From positions 1-42,362 of the forward strand of contig WQXJ01000017.1 of the NCBI GenBank assembly GCA_009784895.1: 42,362 nucleotides of DNA, given 5' to 3'. This document shows, in pieces, positions 18,696 through 27,407 of this stretch. Each line of letters begins with the position of its first letter. Position 1 is the stretch's first letter. A model generated the notes under the pieces. The model was not told where the DNA came from, did no database searches, and saw only the letters and a list, made by a program, of their open reading frames with translations. Origin of the DNA: Micrococcales bacterium (lineage in GTDB: Bacteria > Actinomycetota > Actinomycetes > Actinomycetales > WQXJ01). A program made the translations under genes and the position numbers.

Positions 18696-19801
18696 TGGCT
18701 TTCCAGTTTTCGCGTTGGGGTAATGACCTCTACACGGGCAAGCGGTCATACAAAGTAGTTCCGCGCTACCGGGTTTGGTTCATCGCCGCCGTTTGTGTGG
18801 CGATTGCCTGCGGCATCTTGCTATTTGCCCCGGGCCTGCGCTTGGGCATCGAATTTGCCGGCGGCAACGAATACCGGGTTTCGGGTATCGAGGGTTCAGT
18901 CAGCCAGCAGGTCGCAATTGACCAGGTGCAACGGATAGTCGGTGGCACCGAAGTGCCCAAGGTGACCAACCTTGGCGCCGATGGTGTCCGCGTCCAGACC
19001 TCGGCTCTTAGCCTTGAGGTGGCCGAGGAACTGCACCAGGCTTTGGCCGAGGCCTACGGCGTGCCACCGGAGTCAGTCTCGGTCCAAGAGGTCGGCGCCA
19101 CCTGGGGCGCAGGGGTTTTCTCAAAGGCGGTGCGGGGATCGATCCTGTTCTTGGCCTTGGTGGCTGTGGCCATGATGCTGTATTTCCGCAACTGGGCCAT
19201 GTCGGTCAGCGCCATTGTGGCTCTGCTTCACGACCTGGTGGTAACCGTGGGCATTTACGCGGCGGTTGGCTTCGAGGTGACACCGGCAACGTTGATTGGG
19301 TTCCTGACGGTTTTGGGCTACTCGATGTACGACACGGTGGTGGTGTTCGACAAGGTTCGCGAAAACACCGCCAATGTGCTGGACCAGTCTCAGTTCACCT
19401 ACGGTGAGGCCGCCAACTTGGCGGTCAACCAGACCATGGTGCGTTCGATCAACACCTCAGTAGTGGCGATCCTGCCAGTGGCGTCGATTTTGTTTGTCGG
19501 TGCGTTCATGCTGGGAGCAGGCACACTGCAGGACATTTCGCTGGCGCTGTTTGTTGGAATGGCGATTGGCACCTATTCATCAATCTTCCTGGCCACACCG
19601 CTGGAAGTCTGGTTGCGGCATAGGGAACCGAAGATCTCAGCCCACACCAAGAAGGTCCTTGACTTGCGGGCGACTCGGATCGCCGCTGGCGATGGTGACG
19701 ACACGGCCGCCGAGGCTCTGACCACCATTGGCGCTCTTAGGGCTGGGGGTCACCAAGGCCAGATCGCTCAACCGCGGCGTAAGCCGCGATCGGAGCGCTA
19801 G
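18695..19801 (+). CDS. secF: Protein translocase subunit SecF
   Basis: 368-residue partner of SecD with six predicted membrane helices. It begins with a charged segment and helix 1, then GLRLGIEFAGGNEYRV. The conserved TVLGYSMYDTVVVFDKVREN and the later GMAIGTYSSIFLATPL are present. ATG 18695 overlaps the secD stop (TGATG), so synthesis of the two subunits is coupled. A perfect hairpin GGGCGC-TTC-GCGCCC lies 65 bases after the stop. Confidence 0.97.
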   Translation: MAFQFSRWGNDLYTGKRSYKVVPRYRVWFIAAVCVAIACGILLFAPGLRLGIEFAGGNEYRVSGIEGSVSQQVAIDQVQRIVGGTEVPKVTNLGADGVRVQTSALSLEVAEELHQALAEAYGVPPESVSVQEVGATWGAGVFSKAVRGSILFLALVAVAMMLYFRNWAMSVSAIVALLHDLVVTVGIYAAVGFEVTPATLIGFLTVLGYSMYDTVVVFDKVRENTANVLDQSQFTYGEAANLAVNQTMVRSINTSVVAILPVASILFVGAFMLGAGTLQDISLALFVGMAIGTYSSIFLATPLEVWLRHREPKISAHTKKVLDLRATRIAAGDGDDTAAEALTTIGALRAGGHQGQIAQPRRKPRSER

Positions 19802-19865
19802 CACCGTGCTTGACGGCGCTCTGCCTCCGCCAAGCGCTGGGCTGGTGGACCGCGTTGGGGCGACC

Positions 19866-19880
19866 GGGCGCTTCGCGCCC
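19866..19880 (+). terminator. Hairpin after secF
   Basis: GGGCGC (19866-19871), loop TTC, GCGCCC (19875-19880), without a T-run. It is the main structure in the 243-base gap between secF and apt. Nothing else in the gap looks coding. Confidence 0.4.
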
Positions 19881-20044
19881 AGCCGCCGCGACCAGGTTTG
19901 CGGGCGGATCAGCAACCCTCATTTGGAGCCATGCGCGACGCTTGATGGCCCAGGGTTGGTGGCTGCGTGCCTCAGGCCTGGCGCCCGCGTCACGGCGCGT
20001 TACCCTTCCGGAAGAACGCCGCTTTGGGTAGAGGCGGCCTGAGA

Positions 20045-20575
20045 GTGACCGTGCCAATTAGCCAGCTGATTGCCGACAATGTGCGCGACATCCCCGATTT
20101 CCCGCACGCCGGCGTGGTCTTCAAGGACATCACGCCGCTACTGGCCTCTCCGGCTGCTTTCGCCGCCACCATTGGCCACTTAAGCGACTGGATCAAGGCC
20201 TCCGGTGCCGAGCTAGTAGTCGGAATCGAGGCCCGTGGCTTTGTACTGGCCGCACCCGGAGCCATTGACGCCGGCTTGGGTTTTGTGCCACTGCGCAAAC
20301 CGGGCAAACTGCCCGGCGCCACTCTCAGCCAGGCCTACGCCCTCGAATACGGCGAAGCAGCCTTGGAAATGCAACAAGACGCAATTCCACCGGGTACTGG
20401 CGTGGTTGTGGTCGACGACGTCCTAGCCACCGGCGGCACAGCGGTGGCCGCGGTCAAACTAATTGAGCGGGCCGGGGCCAAGGTGCTCGGCATAAGCTGC
20501 CTGATCGAGATCTCGGCTCTGGGCGGCCGAGCCCAGCTGGTCGGCTATCGCCTTGACACCATGCTGACTGTTTAG
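20045..20575 (+). CDS. apt: Adenine phosphoribosyltransferase
   Basis: 176-residue purine salvage enzyme making AMP from adenine and PRPP. It has the N-terminal NVRDIPDFPHAGVVFKDITPLL, the adenine-side VGIEARGFVLAAP, and the PRPP-binding VVVVDDVLATGGTA. GTG 20045 is preferred because GAGGCGG lies 7 bases upstream; GTG 20051 is possible. In mycobacteria apt lies next to rel. Here an oppositely oriented LPXTG gene separates them. Confidence 0.96.
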   Translation: MTVPISQLIADNVRDIPDFPHAGVVFKDITPLLASPAAFAATIGHLSDWIKASGAELVVGIEARGFVLAAPGAIDAGLGFVPLRKPGKLPGATLSQAYALEYGEAALEMQQDAIPPGTGVVVVDDVLATGGTAVAAVKLIERAGAKVLGISCLIEISALGGRAQLVGYRLDTMLTV

Positions 20576-20620
20576 CCAACGTAACACCCACTACCAACCA
20601 ACACCCACTGCCCATCCAGC

Positions 20621-20643
20621 CGCGAGGCTGAGCTTTGGCATGA
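20621..20643 (+). repeat. Solitary copy of the 34-nt repeat family
   Basis: The core GAGCTTTGGCATGA with the upstream CGCGAGGCT matches the outer units of the array at 12704-12870. It lies 45 bases after the apt stop and 60 bases from the stop of the convergent LPVTG gene. Confidence 0.75.
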
Positions 20644-20703
20644 CTCTGTCCAAGGCCAGCCCAGAGGCGGACTTGGCCTGCCAGCCACGAAGGGGTTGTT
20701 GGA

Positions 20704-21621
20704 CTACGCCCCTCGGTGCCGGGCCACGTGGAAGGGTGTGGCCAGGGCCATGCCTAAGCCAAGCACCAGACCGGCCAGTCCCACCGCGATGCCTGTAAGT
20801 GGGCGCGGGCCTGTCACTGGCAATTGCTGGCCGCCGGCGCCTGTCCCGGCTCCTGGGTTATTGGGCGAGGGGCCCGGGCCAGGGCCTGGACTGGTCTTGG
20901 GGCCCGGAAACACCCGGCCCATCCCCGCGACAATGATGGTCGACTGCGTCACCATCTGTGCGCCATCGGACAAAGAGATAGTGTGATCGCCCTGCGGCAG
21001 ATCTGCCGGGATAGTCAAGGTGTAGGTGGCGAAACCGTCGGCGTTGAGGGTGACGGTGCCAACCTCGGTGTCGCCAATGAAAATGGTGTAGGTGGCATTG
21101 GGCACGCCGGTGATGTTCAGAACTAGCGAGCCGCCGGGCACAACGGCGGTCTCCGTCAGGCCAAGGTCATGAATGATAGTTGGGGGATGGTGCACCACAG
21201 TGGTCCAGCGCCCAAAAAGGCTGCGGGAATCGAGACTGGCGGCGACCTGGTCGGTGACCATCATGGTGCCGGCCTCGTCGGCAAACCAGCCCATAAAGTC
21301 GTGGTCGGCCCAAGTTGGCGGTGGGATTTGTTCGCCTGGCTTGGCCAGCGGGTCACAGATCCATTCGACCGGTGATTGGCCGTCGACACCGCCGTCAACA
21401 AGGAAAGTGATCCAGTCGGTTGGGTAGACATCAGCGTTGGCGCTGTCGAAAACCTCGCAGGTGCCTGAGGCAGCAACCATCGGCGCCGCGCCTACAGCAG
21501 CCGGCGGGCCGCCAGCGGCATAGGCTGCCGCGCCACCAATGGCGCCAGCGCCGCCCAGTGCGGCCACAGCCAAGCCAACCCCAATTGCCAGCGTGGGGCG
21601 AATTGAGCGAGTCCAAGGCAT
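20704..21621 (-). CDS. LPXTG-anchored surface protein with InlB B-repeat and Ig-like domain
   Basis: 305-residue cell-wall protein. The ATG ending at 21621 has GGAAGGA 6 bases upstream and begins a signal peptide (RPTLAIGVGLAVAALGGAGAIGG). After an Ala/Gly-rich stretch comes one InlB B-repeat-like unit (WADHDFMGWFADEAG, then LDSRSLFGRW). An Ig-like domain follows (VVPGGSLVLNITGVPNATYTIF to DGAQMVTQSTIIV), then a Pro/Gly stalk and a full sorting signal: LPVTG, a hydrophobic helix and an ARHR tail. It is the natural sortase substrate in this window. It interrupts the apt-rel order on the opposite strand, which suggests later insertion. The binding partner is unknown. Confidence 0.9.
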   Translation of the reverse strand: MPWTRSIRPTLAIGVGLAVAALGGAGAIGGAAAYAAGGPPAAVGAAPMVAASGTCEVFDSANADVYPTDWITFLVDGGVDGQSPVEWICDPLAKPGEQIPPPTWADHDFMGWFADEAGTMMVTDQVAASLDSRSLFGRWTTVVHHPPTIIHDLGLTETAVVPGGSLVLNITGVPNATYTIFIGDTEVGTVTLNADGFATYTLTIPADLPQGDHTISLSDGAQMVTQSTIIVAGMGRVFPGPKTSPGPGPGPSPNNPGAGTGAGGQQLPVTGPRPLTGIAVGLAGLVLGLGMALATPFHVARHRGA

Positions 21622-21777
21622 GCCGAATCCTTCCGTCACGCCAATGATTCCACCAAATCGACGTTGGTTGGGTGCAATTGGGGTGGCTGGTGGGTAATTG
21701 CGCTGAAGGCAGAGCCCCGGCCGGCCAGCGCCGGGGGAGTCTTTGGAGTCTGCTCCCAATCGTCTGGGCCCACAAAC

Positions 21778-21783
21778 TAGACT
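21778..21783 (+). promoter_or_regulatory. Probable -10 (TAGACT) giving leaderless rel mRNA
   Basis: TAGACT ends 6 bases before the GTG of rel. In actinobacteria transcription starts about 6-7 bases after the -10, so the start codon would be the first base of the mRNA. No Shine-Dalgarno sequence is present upstream of the GTG, consistent with this. Confidence 0.55.
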
Positions 21784-21789
21784 GGCGAT

Positions 21790-24084
21790 GTGAGTGAGGG
21801 CAGCACCGACACTGGACGGGTGGCTCCGCCAGAGCAGGTCCACCACACTGGGCCACTGTCTTGGCTGCCCGGGTTCCGCCCACATCCGGCCCCGCCGGCC
21901 GCGTTGGAGCCGGTGTTGGCCGGCCTGAAAGCTTCGCATCCCAAGGCCCAAACTGACGAAGTCGAAAAGGCCTACGCCGTGGCCGAACGGGTCCACCGAG
22001 GCCAGTTCCGGAAAAACGGCGAGCCGTACATCACCCATCCGGTGGCAGTGGCCACCATCCTGGCGGATTTGGGCATGACACCGTCAACCCTGGCCGCGGC
22101 CTTGTTGCATGACACCGTCGAAGACACCCCCTACACCTACGAACAGCTCGATGAAGAGTTTGGCCGGGAGATCGCCAACCTTGTCGACGGGGTGACCAAA
22201 CTAGACAAGGTCAACTACGGCGAGGCCGCCCAAGCCGAGACTGTCCGCAAGATGGTCATTGCCACCGCCCGCGACATTCGTGTCCTGGTGATCAAGCTGG
22301 CGGACCGTCTGCACAACGCCCGGACCTGGAAGTACGTCCCGGCCGCCTCGGCTGAGCGCAAAGCCCGCGAAACACTGGAAATCTACGCCCCACTGGCCCA
22401 CCGCCTGGGCATGAACACCATTAAGTGGGAACTCGAGGACCTGTCCTTCTTTACGCTTTATCCCAAGGTCTATGAAGAGATCGTCAGGGTCGTAACCGAC
22501 AGGGCGCCGGCCCGGGCCGAATACCTCCGGGTGGTCTCCGAACAAGTCACCGCAGATATGAAGGCGCTCAAAATCAAGGGCACGGTCATGGGCCGGCCCA
22601 AGCACTACTACTCGATCTACCAAAAAATGATTGTGCGGGGGCGTGACTTCACCGACATCTACGACCTGATTGGTGTGCGCATCCTGGTCGACTCAGTGCG
22701 TGACTGTTACGGCGCCCTGGGTGCGGTGCATGCGCGCTGGAATCCGGTGCCAGGGCGGTTCAAGGACTACATCGCCATGCCCAAGTTCAATATGTACCAG
22801 TCGCTGCACACTACGGTAATTGGGCCGGGTGGCAAGCCTGTTGAAATACAGATCCGGACTAACGATATGCACCGCCGGGCCGAATACGGCGTGGCCGCCC
22901 ACTGGAAATACAAAGAGGGCGATGGCAAAAACAAAGACACCACCGAAATGGAGTGGCTGCGCCAGCTCGTTAACTGGCAACGCGAAACCCAAGACCCGGG
23001 TGAATTCCTCGACTCGCTGCGTTTCGAAATAGGTGGCTCTGAGGTTTATGCTTTCACGCCCAAGGGCGATGTCATCGCCCTGCCGTCCGGCGCCACGCCG
23101 GTCGATTTCGCCTACTCGGTGCACACCGAAGTGGGCCACCGCACAGTTGGCGCGCGAGTCAACTCGAAACTGGTGTCGCTTGACACCGAGCTGCACACCG
23201 GTGACGTGGTCGAGATTTTCACTTCCAAAGGCGAAAGCGGGAGCCCGTCGCGTGACTGGCTGGCCTTTGTCCGCTCGCCCAGGGCCCGGAACAAGATCCG
23301 CCAATGGTTCACCAAGGAACGCCGGGAAGAGGCGATTGAACGAGGCAAGGACGCCATCGCCAAAGAGATGCGACGGCAGCACCTGCCGCTCCAGCGCCTG
23401 ATGTCGCATGAAGCCCTGGTGGCCTTGGCCCATGAGCTGCGTTTTGCGGACGTTTCGGCGATGTACGCGGCCGTGGGCGAAGGGCGGTATTCGGCCCATT
23501 CGATGGTCGAAAAACTCCTAGCATCGCTCGGTGGCACGGCCTCAAACGAAGAAGACCTGGCCGAGGTCACCCGGCCTGGCCTGGAGGAGGGCAGGCGCCA
23601 CGCCGCGCACCGGACCTCTGATCCGGGAGTCACCGTCCACGGTATGGACGACCTCTGGGTCAAACTGGCCCGCTGCTGCACCCCTGTTCCGGGCGACCAG
23701 ATTGTTGGCTTTGTCACCCGCGGGTCAGGGGTTTCGGTCCACCGGGCGGACTGCCAGAACGTCTTGTCCTTGTCAAAAACACCCGAACGCATGGTCGATG
23801 TCGATTGGCGCGACAAGCGCCAAGGTGCCTATTTGGTACAGGTGCAAGTCGAAGCCCTTGACCGCCAGCGTCTACTGGGGGATGTCTCCAACACACTGTC
23901 AGAATCGGATGTCAACATTCTCTCGGCGCAAGTCACCACGACCAAGGACCGCGTCGCCATCAACCGATTTGTTTTCGAGATGGCCGAGCCCTCTCATCTT
24001 GAATCCGTCCTAGCTTCGATGAAGCGGGTCGACGGCGTGCTCGACGCCTATCGCATCACCGGCTCCGGCCAGCGCCACAGCTAG
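21790..24084 (+). CDS. rel: Bifunctional (p)ppGpp synthetase/hydrolase Rel
   Basis: 764-residue stringent-response enzyme. Domains: HD hydrolase ([23 protein letters not shown] with His107-Asp108), RelA/SpoT synthetase ([23 protein letters not shown], the catalytic [39 protein letters not shown]), TGS ([24 protein letters not shown]), zinc/RIS region ([20 protein letters not shown]) and C-terminal ACT. Residues 323-326 are RFKD, the RXKD form associated with bifunctional enzymes rather than the EXDD of RelA synthetases. The GTG start is probably leaderless. The gene converges on the DUF349 gene across 147 bases. Confidence 0.97.
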   Translation: MSEGSTDTGRVAPPEQVHHTGPLSWLPGFRPHPAPPAALEPVLAGLKASHPKAQTDEVEKAYAVAERVHRGQFRKNGEPYITHPVAVATILADLGMTPSTLAAALLHDTVEDTPYTYEQLDEEFGREIANLVDGVTKLDKVNYGEAAQAETVRKMVIATARDIRVLVIKLADRLHNARTWKYVPAASAERKARETLEIYAPLAHRLGMNTIKWELEDLSFFTLYPKVYEEIVRVVTDRAPARAEYLRVVSEQVTADMKALKIKGTVMGRPKHYYSIYQKMIVRGRDFTDIYDLIGVRILVDSVRDCYGALGAVHARWNPVPGRFKDYIAMPKFNMYQSLHTTVIGPGGKPVEIQIRTNDMHRRAEYGVAAHWKYKEGDGKNKDTTEMEWLRQLVNWQRETQDPGEFLDSLRFEIGGSEVYAFTPKGDVIALPSGATPVDFAYSVHTEVGHRTVGARVNSKLVSLDTELHTGDVVEIFTSKGESGSPSRDWLAFVRSPRARNKIRQWFTKERREEAIERGKDAIAKEMRRQHLPLQRLMSHEALVALAHELRFADVSAMYAAVGEGRYSAHSMVEKLLASLGGTASNEEDLAEVTRPGLEEGRRHAAHRTSDPGVTVHGMDDLWVKLARCCTPVPGDQIVGFVTRGSGVSVHRADCQNVLSLSKTPERMVDVDWRDKRQGAYLVQVQVEALDRQRLLGDVSNTLSESDVNILSAQVTTTKDRVAINRFVFEMAEPSHLESVLASMKRVDGVLDAYRITGSGQRHS

Positions 24085-24231
24085 GGTTGTCCCACTACCG
24101 GCTCTGTTTGGCGCCAAAGCCGGGCATATGCTGGCCAACCGCCTGGGGCTCCGCCAAGCGCAACGCGCCGCAGTCCACCAGCCGCCGGGCCGGCATCGGC
24201 CAACGGCAAGACATCCAGGCGGCCGCAGCCT

Positions 24232-26340
24232 TTAGGCCCAACCCCGCTCAGCGGATTGCCGCAGGTGATCCAGCATAATCTCGCGCTGCTTGATGTCCTC
24301 TTGCAGCGCCGCGATGGCCGCCTCGTTGCCGGTCGCCTCGACTTTGACCAGTTTCCGCTTCAAGCCGTCAATCAGGGCTTCGAGCTGCTGGGTCATCGAA
24401 TCGGCTCGGGCTTGGGTCTCTGGGTTGGTCTTGCGCCAGGCGGCTTCCTCGGCCGCGCGGACCTGGTCGGCAACGGCTTTCATCCGGCCTTCGACTCGGT
24501 CAATATCCTTTCGCGGCACATGCCCGATGCCGTCCCACTTGTCTTCGAGTTCCCGCAGCTTGGCCTTGGCTTTGGCCAGGTCCTCGACCGGCAGCAGTTT
24601 CTCGGCTTCTTCGATGACCTCCAGTTTGGCCTGAAGATTGCCTTCCCTCTCGGCGTCGTTGGCGGCGTGGTGGGCGTCCCTGGCCTGGAAGAACTGGTCC
24701 TGGGCGGCCCTGAACCGAGTCCACAGGGCGTCATCCTGTTTGCGGTTGGTGCGCCCGGCGGCCCGCCAGCGGTCCATCAGGTCTCTAAACGCGCGCGAGG
24801 TTTCGCCCCATTCGACTGAAGTGGCCAGCTTCTCAGCCTCGGCCACCAGGGCTTCTTTGGCCGCCTTGGCTGTGCCCTGACGCTTGTCTAGCTCGGCGAA
24901 AAAGGCCCGGCGCTTGCGGTCAAAGGTGGCCCGGGCGTGGGCGAAGCGTTTCCACAGTTCGTCCTCTACGCCACGGTCAATCCGCGGTCCAGTGCGCTGG
25001 GCCTGCTTCCAGTTTTCGAAGGTGTCGCGCAACATTTGGGAGGCTTGTTTCCAGTTGATCTGCTCGGCGTCCTGGTTGGCGACCTGCTCGATCTGCTCCA
25101 CCATGGCGGTGCGGTCTTGCAGCGCCTTGTCCTTGGCTGCCAGCCGCTCGGCTTCGAGTCGCTGGCGCACTTGGGCGGCGTGGGCTTTGACGTCGCGGTA
25201 GGCCTGCTGCAACGCTGCCATGTCGCCCACGGCCGGGGGTTCGGCCAAATTGGTTTTCAAACTGGCCAGCGTGGTGTCGATTTCCTTCTGGGTCAGTTGG
25301 TCCATCCGCTGGTCGAACAGCTCGACCTGGGCTAGCAGGTCGAGGTAGCGGCGGGCGTAGAGGGCCAGTGCTTCGGCCGTAGGCACTCCTGGGAACTGGC
25401 CTACGGCCCGCTCAGCCTGACCTTCAGTGACAAAGACTGTCCCGTCGGGGTCGACCCGACCCCATTTAGAAGCTTCGGCGATCTGCTCATCGGAGTGGAT
25501 ATGGACCTGCGGCTGCGGTGGCCTGGCGGCCTGGCCTCCGGCCGGGCCCGGCCTGGGGCGAGCCTTGGCCACTGCGGCCGGGGTTGGCACCGGTGGCCGC
25601 GGTGCTGGTGCAGCCTCTGGCTCCGCTTTGGCCTCTGGCTCTGGGGCAGCTTCCGGTTCGGGTTGCTGCTTAGGCTCGGACTCGCCTTCAGAAGTGGCCG
25701 GCTCTGGTTCAACTGCCGGTTCGGCTACGGCCTCTGGTTCTGGGGCGGCTTCCGGTTCGGGTTGCTGCTTAGGCTCGGACTCGCCTTCAGAAGTGGCCGG
25801 CTCTGGTTCAACTGCCGGTTCGGCTACGGCCTCTGGTTTTGGGGCGGCTTCCGGTTCGGGTTGCTGCTCAGGCTCGGACTCGCCTTTAGAGGTGGCTGGC
25901 TCTGGTTCAACTGCCGGCTCGGCTGCGGCCTCTGGTTCTGGTGCAGCCGGTGGCTGCTCAGGCTCTGAGGCGGCCTCTGGTTCTGGGGCGGTTACCGGTC
26001 CGGGTTGCTGCTCAGGCTCGGACTCGCCTTCAGAGGTGGCTGGCTCTGGTTCAACTGCCGGTTCGGCAACGGCCTCTGGTTCAGTGGCAGTCTCTGGCTC
26101 TGGTTTGACTGCCGGTTCGGCTGCGGCCTCTGGTTCTGGGGCGGCTTCCGGTTCGGGTTGCTGCTCAGGCTCGGACTCGGCTTCAGAGGTGGCTGGCTCT
26201 GGTTCAACTGCCGGTTCGGGTTGCTGCTGTGCCTCGGACTCGGGGTTTGAGGTGGTTGGCTTTGGTTCTGATGGGGTGGGGACTGTTGAGGCCTCACCCG
26301 GTTCTTGGGCCGTGGGGGCCTTTGGATCTTGTTCGCTCAC
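24232..26340 (-). CDS. DUF349 protein with long Pro/Glu/Ala repeat N-terminus
   Basis: 702 residues. The C-terminal 400 or so carry tandem DUF349 helical units, each with a W..A..R or W-rich pattern (FENWKQAQRTGPRIDRGVEDELWKRF; DRWRAAGRTNRKQDDALWTRF). The N-terminal 285 residues are low complexity, built on repeats resembling PEPATSEGESEPKQQPEPE with a 33-residue period. At DNA level these are 99-base near-identical direct repeats. The start is a GTG that overlaps the cyclophilin stop in GTGA, so it is translated by coupling. DUF349 function is not established. The order rel, DUF349, cyclophilin is common in actinobacteria. The repeat number may vary between strains. Confidence 0.9.
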   Translation of the reverse strand: MSEQDPKAPTAQEPGEASTVPTPSEPKPTTSNPESEAQQQPEPAVEPEPATSEAESEPEQQPEPEAAPEPEAAAEPAVKPEPETATEPEAVAEPAVEPEPATSEGESEPEQQPGPVTAPEPEAASEPEQPPAAPEPEAAAEPAVEPEPATSKGESEPEQQPEPEAAPKPEAVAEPAVEPEPATSEGESEPKQQPEPEAAPEPEAVAEPAVEPEPATSEGESEPKQQPEPEAAPEPEAKAEPEAAPAPRPPVPTPAAVAKARPRPGPAGGQAARPPQPQVHIHSDEQIAEASKWGRVDPDGTVFVTEGQAERAVGQFPGVPTAEALALYARRYLDLLAQVELFDQRMDQLTQKEIDTTLASLKTNLAEPPAVGDMAALQQAYRDVKAHAAQVRQRLEAERLAAKDKALQDRTAMVEQIEQVANQDAEQINWKQASQMLRDTFENWKQAQRTGPRIDRGVEDELWKRFAHARATFDRKRRAFFAELDKRQGTAKAAKEALVAEAEKLATSVEWGETSRAFRDLMDRWRAAGRTNRKQDDALWTRFRAAQDQFFQARDAHHAANDAEREGNLQAKLEVIEEAEKLLPVEDLAKAKAKLRELEDKWDGIGHVPRKDIDRVEGRMKAVADQVRAAEEAAWRKTNPETQARADSMTQQLEALIDGLKRKLVKVEATGNEAAIAALQEDIKQREIMLDHLRQSAERGWA
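25600..26220. repeat. 99-base coding tandem repeats in the DUF349 gene
   Basis: The marker GAAGTGGCCGG or GAGGTGGCTGG recurs at 25691, 25790, 25889, 26033 and 26186. Spacing is 99, 99, 144 and 153 bases, all multiples of three. The first units are almost identical, which points to recent expansion. Confidence 0.85.
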
Positions 26341-27137
26341 TGGACATCAATTCCCTGAATGATCATGGGTCTGTTGGGCCGCCCGTCAGTGGACTGGTCC
26401 TCAGTGCCGGCCAGGACAATGTTATCGATTACATCCATACCTTCGGTGACTGTTCCGAAGACGGTATAGCCGGGAGGCGGCAGACTCGAATCCTCATAGA
26501 CAATGAAGAACTGGGCCCCCATTGAGTCTTCTGCTTGGCCTCGAGCCATGGCCAGAACAGCCCGGCCGTAGACGCCGTCAGCTGGCACGTTTTCGAGCGG
26601 TCCAAATTCGTAGCCAGGTCCGTCGGTTCCATCGCCGCTGCGCGAACCGCATTGGAGCACAAAAATGCCTTTGGTGGTCAGCCGGTGACAGGCAACGCCG
26701 GTGTAGTAGCCGGACTCGATCAAAGTGACGAAGTTGGCCACCGCCTGCGGGGCGGCCGCACCGTCAAGATCAAACGAAAATGCGCCGTAGTCAGTGTCGG
26801 CGATGCCTTGCCAAGTCCGGTCTTCTGCGATTGCCGGATCGGGCACTTGGCCGTCGGTCGGCTGCATTGGTTCGAGGACTTCGGGAGTTGGGAACGGGTC
26901 TTCGGTCGACAGGGCATCGTCCGTCGGCGCGGCAGTCGGCTCGGCCTCATAGGTGGGACGATCCCAACTCTGAGCCCAGGTCACGAGCCCGGCAACGCCA
27001 CCGATCCCGAGGGCAGCGGCCACAACGCCGGCAATAATCTGGTTGCGCTTGGATTTGGCTTGTTTGGCTCTGATTCTGTCTTGGTAGGCGAGGGCGCGCC
27101 GTCGTTCGCGCTCGCGCTGTACATTCCGCTTGGCCAC
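26337..27137 (-). CDS. Membrane-anchored cyclophilin-type peptidyl-prolyl isomerase
   Basis: 266 residues: a very basic N-terminus (MAKRNVQRERERRR), one membrane helix at about 33-54, a Pro/Thr/Asp-rich linker, then a cyclophilin domain from about 110 outside the membrane. Recognisable cyclophilin elements are PQAVANFVTLIESGYYTGVACHR, GSRSGDGTDGPGYEF, AVLAMARGQAEDSMGAQFFIVYED and YTVFGTVTEGMDVID. The catalytic Arg of FHR is kept as CHR. GTG at 27137 has AGGAG 6 bases upstream. It probably helps fold exported proteins, and heads a two-gene unit with the DUF349 gene. It is the equivalent of Rv2582. Confidence 0.93.
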   Translation of the reverse strand: MAKRNVQRERERRRALAYQDRIRAKQAKSKRNQIIAGVVAAALGIGGVAGLVTWAQSWDRPTYEAEPTAAPTDDALSTEDPFPTPEVLEPMQPTDGQVPDPAIAEDRTWQGIADTDYGAFSFDLDGAAAPQAVANFVTLIESGYYTGVACHRLTTKGIFVLQCGSRSGDGTDGPGYEFGPLENVPADGVYGRAVLAMARGQAEDSMGAQFFIVYEDSSLPPPGYTVFGTVTEGMDVIDNIVLAGTEDQSTDGRPNRPMIIQGIDVQ

Positions 27138-27285
27138 GGGACTCTCCTGGGTGTTGGGACACTAGGAGGGAAGTTTAGTAGCTGGCGGTCAATTGGCTAA
27201 ACCCCGGCTTGCTTCGGTGCGAATGAGTGGCACGTTCACCAGGTCGGATCCGAAACGGTGTCACAGTTCCCAGGTACGTCAAGAC

Positions 27286-27304
27286 AAAACCGCAGGTCGG
27301 TTTT
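27286..27304. promoter_or_regulatory. Symmetric hairpin between divergent genes
   Basis: AAAACCG, loop CAGGT, CGGTTTT: a perfect 7-bp stem flanked by an A-run and a T-run, so it resembles a bidirectional intrinsic terminator. It lies about 150 bases upstream of the cyclophilin start and 100 bases upstream of mutM, where a terminator is unexpected. It could be an operator or block read-through between the two promoters. Confidence 0.4.
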
Positions 27305-27394
27305 CCGGGGGGACCTGGCCAGCGTGACAATAATCGAGAAACAATCTGGCCGGCACTGGGACTCACTGTCAAAGACGGTTAGTCAGCTGGACAC

Positions 27395-27400
27395 TAGAGT
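27395..27400 (+). promoter_or_regulatory. Probable -10 (TAGAGT) giving leaderless mutM mRNA
   Basis: TAGAGT is followed by 7 bases and the GTG start codon, with no ribosome-binding sequence. The geometry is almost the same as that at rel and the M13 peptidase gene. Confidence 0.5.
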
Positions 27401-27407
27401 TCTTGGT

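Noticed and set aside
19728-20042. 104-codon frame between secF and apt
   Set aside because: It overlaps the secF end in another frame, spans a GC hairpin, and has no recognisable domain or ribosome site.
21622-22038. N-terminal extension of the LPVTG protein to 444 residues
   Set aside because: The extension would overlap the 5' end of rel and hide the signal peptide. The ATG at 21621 has a good ribosome site.
25427-26362. Plus-strand open frame rich in Gly-Ser-Ala (GSGSTAGSATASG)
   Set aside because: It is the antisense reading of the Pro/Glu/Ala repeats of the DUF349 gene. It has no start signal or signal peptide.
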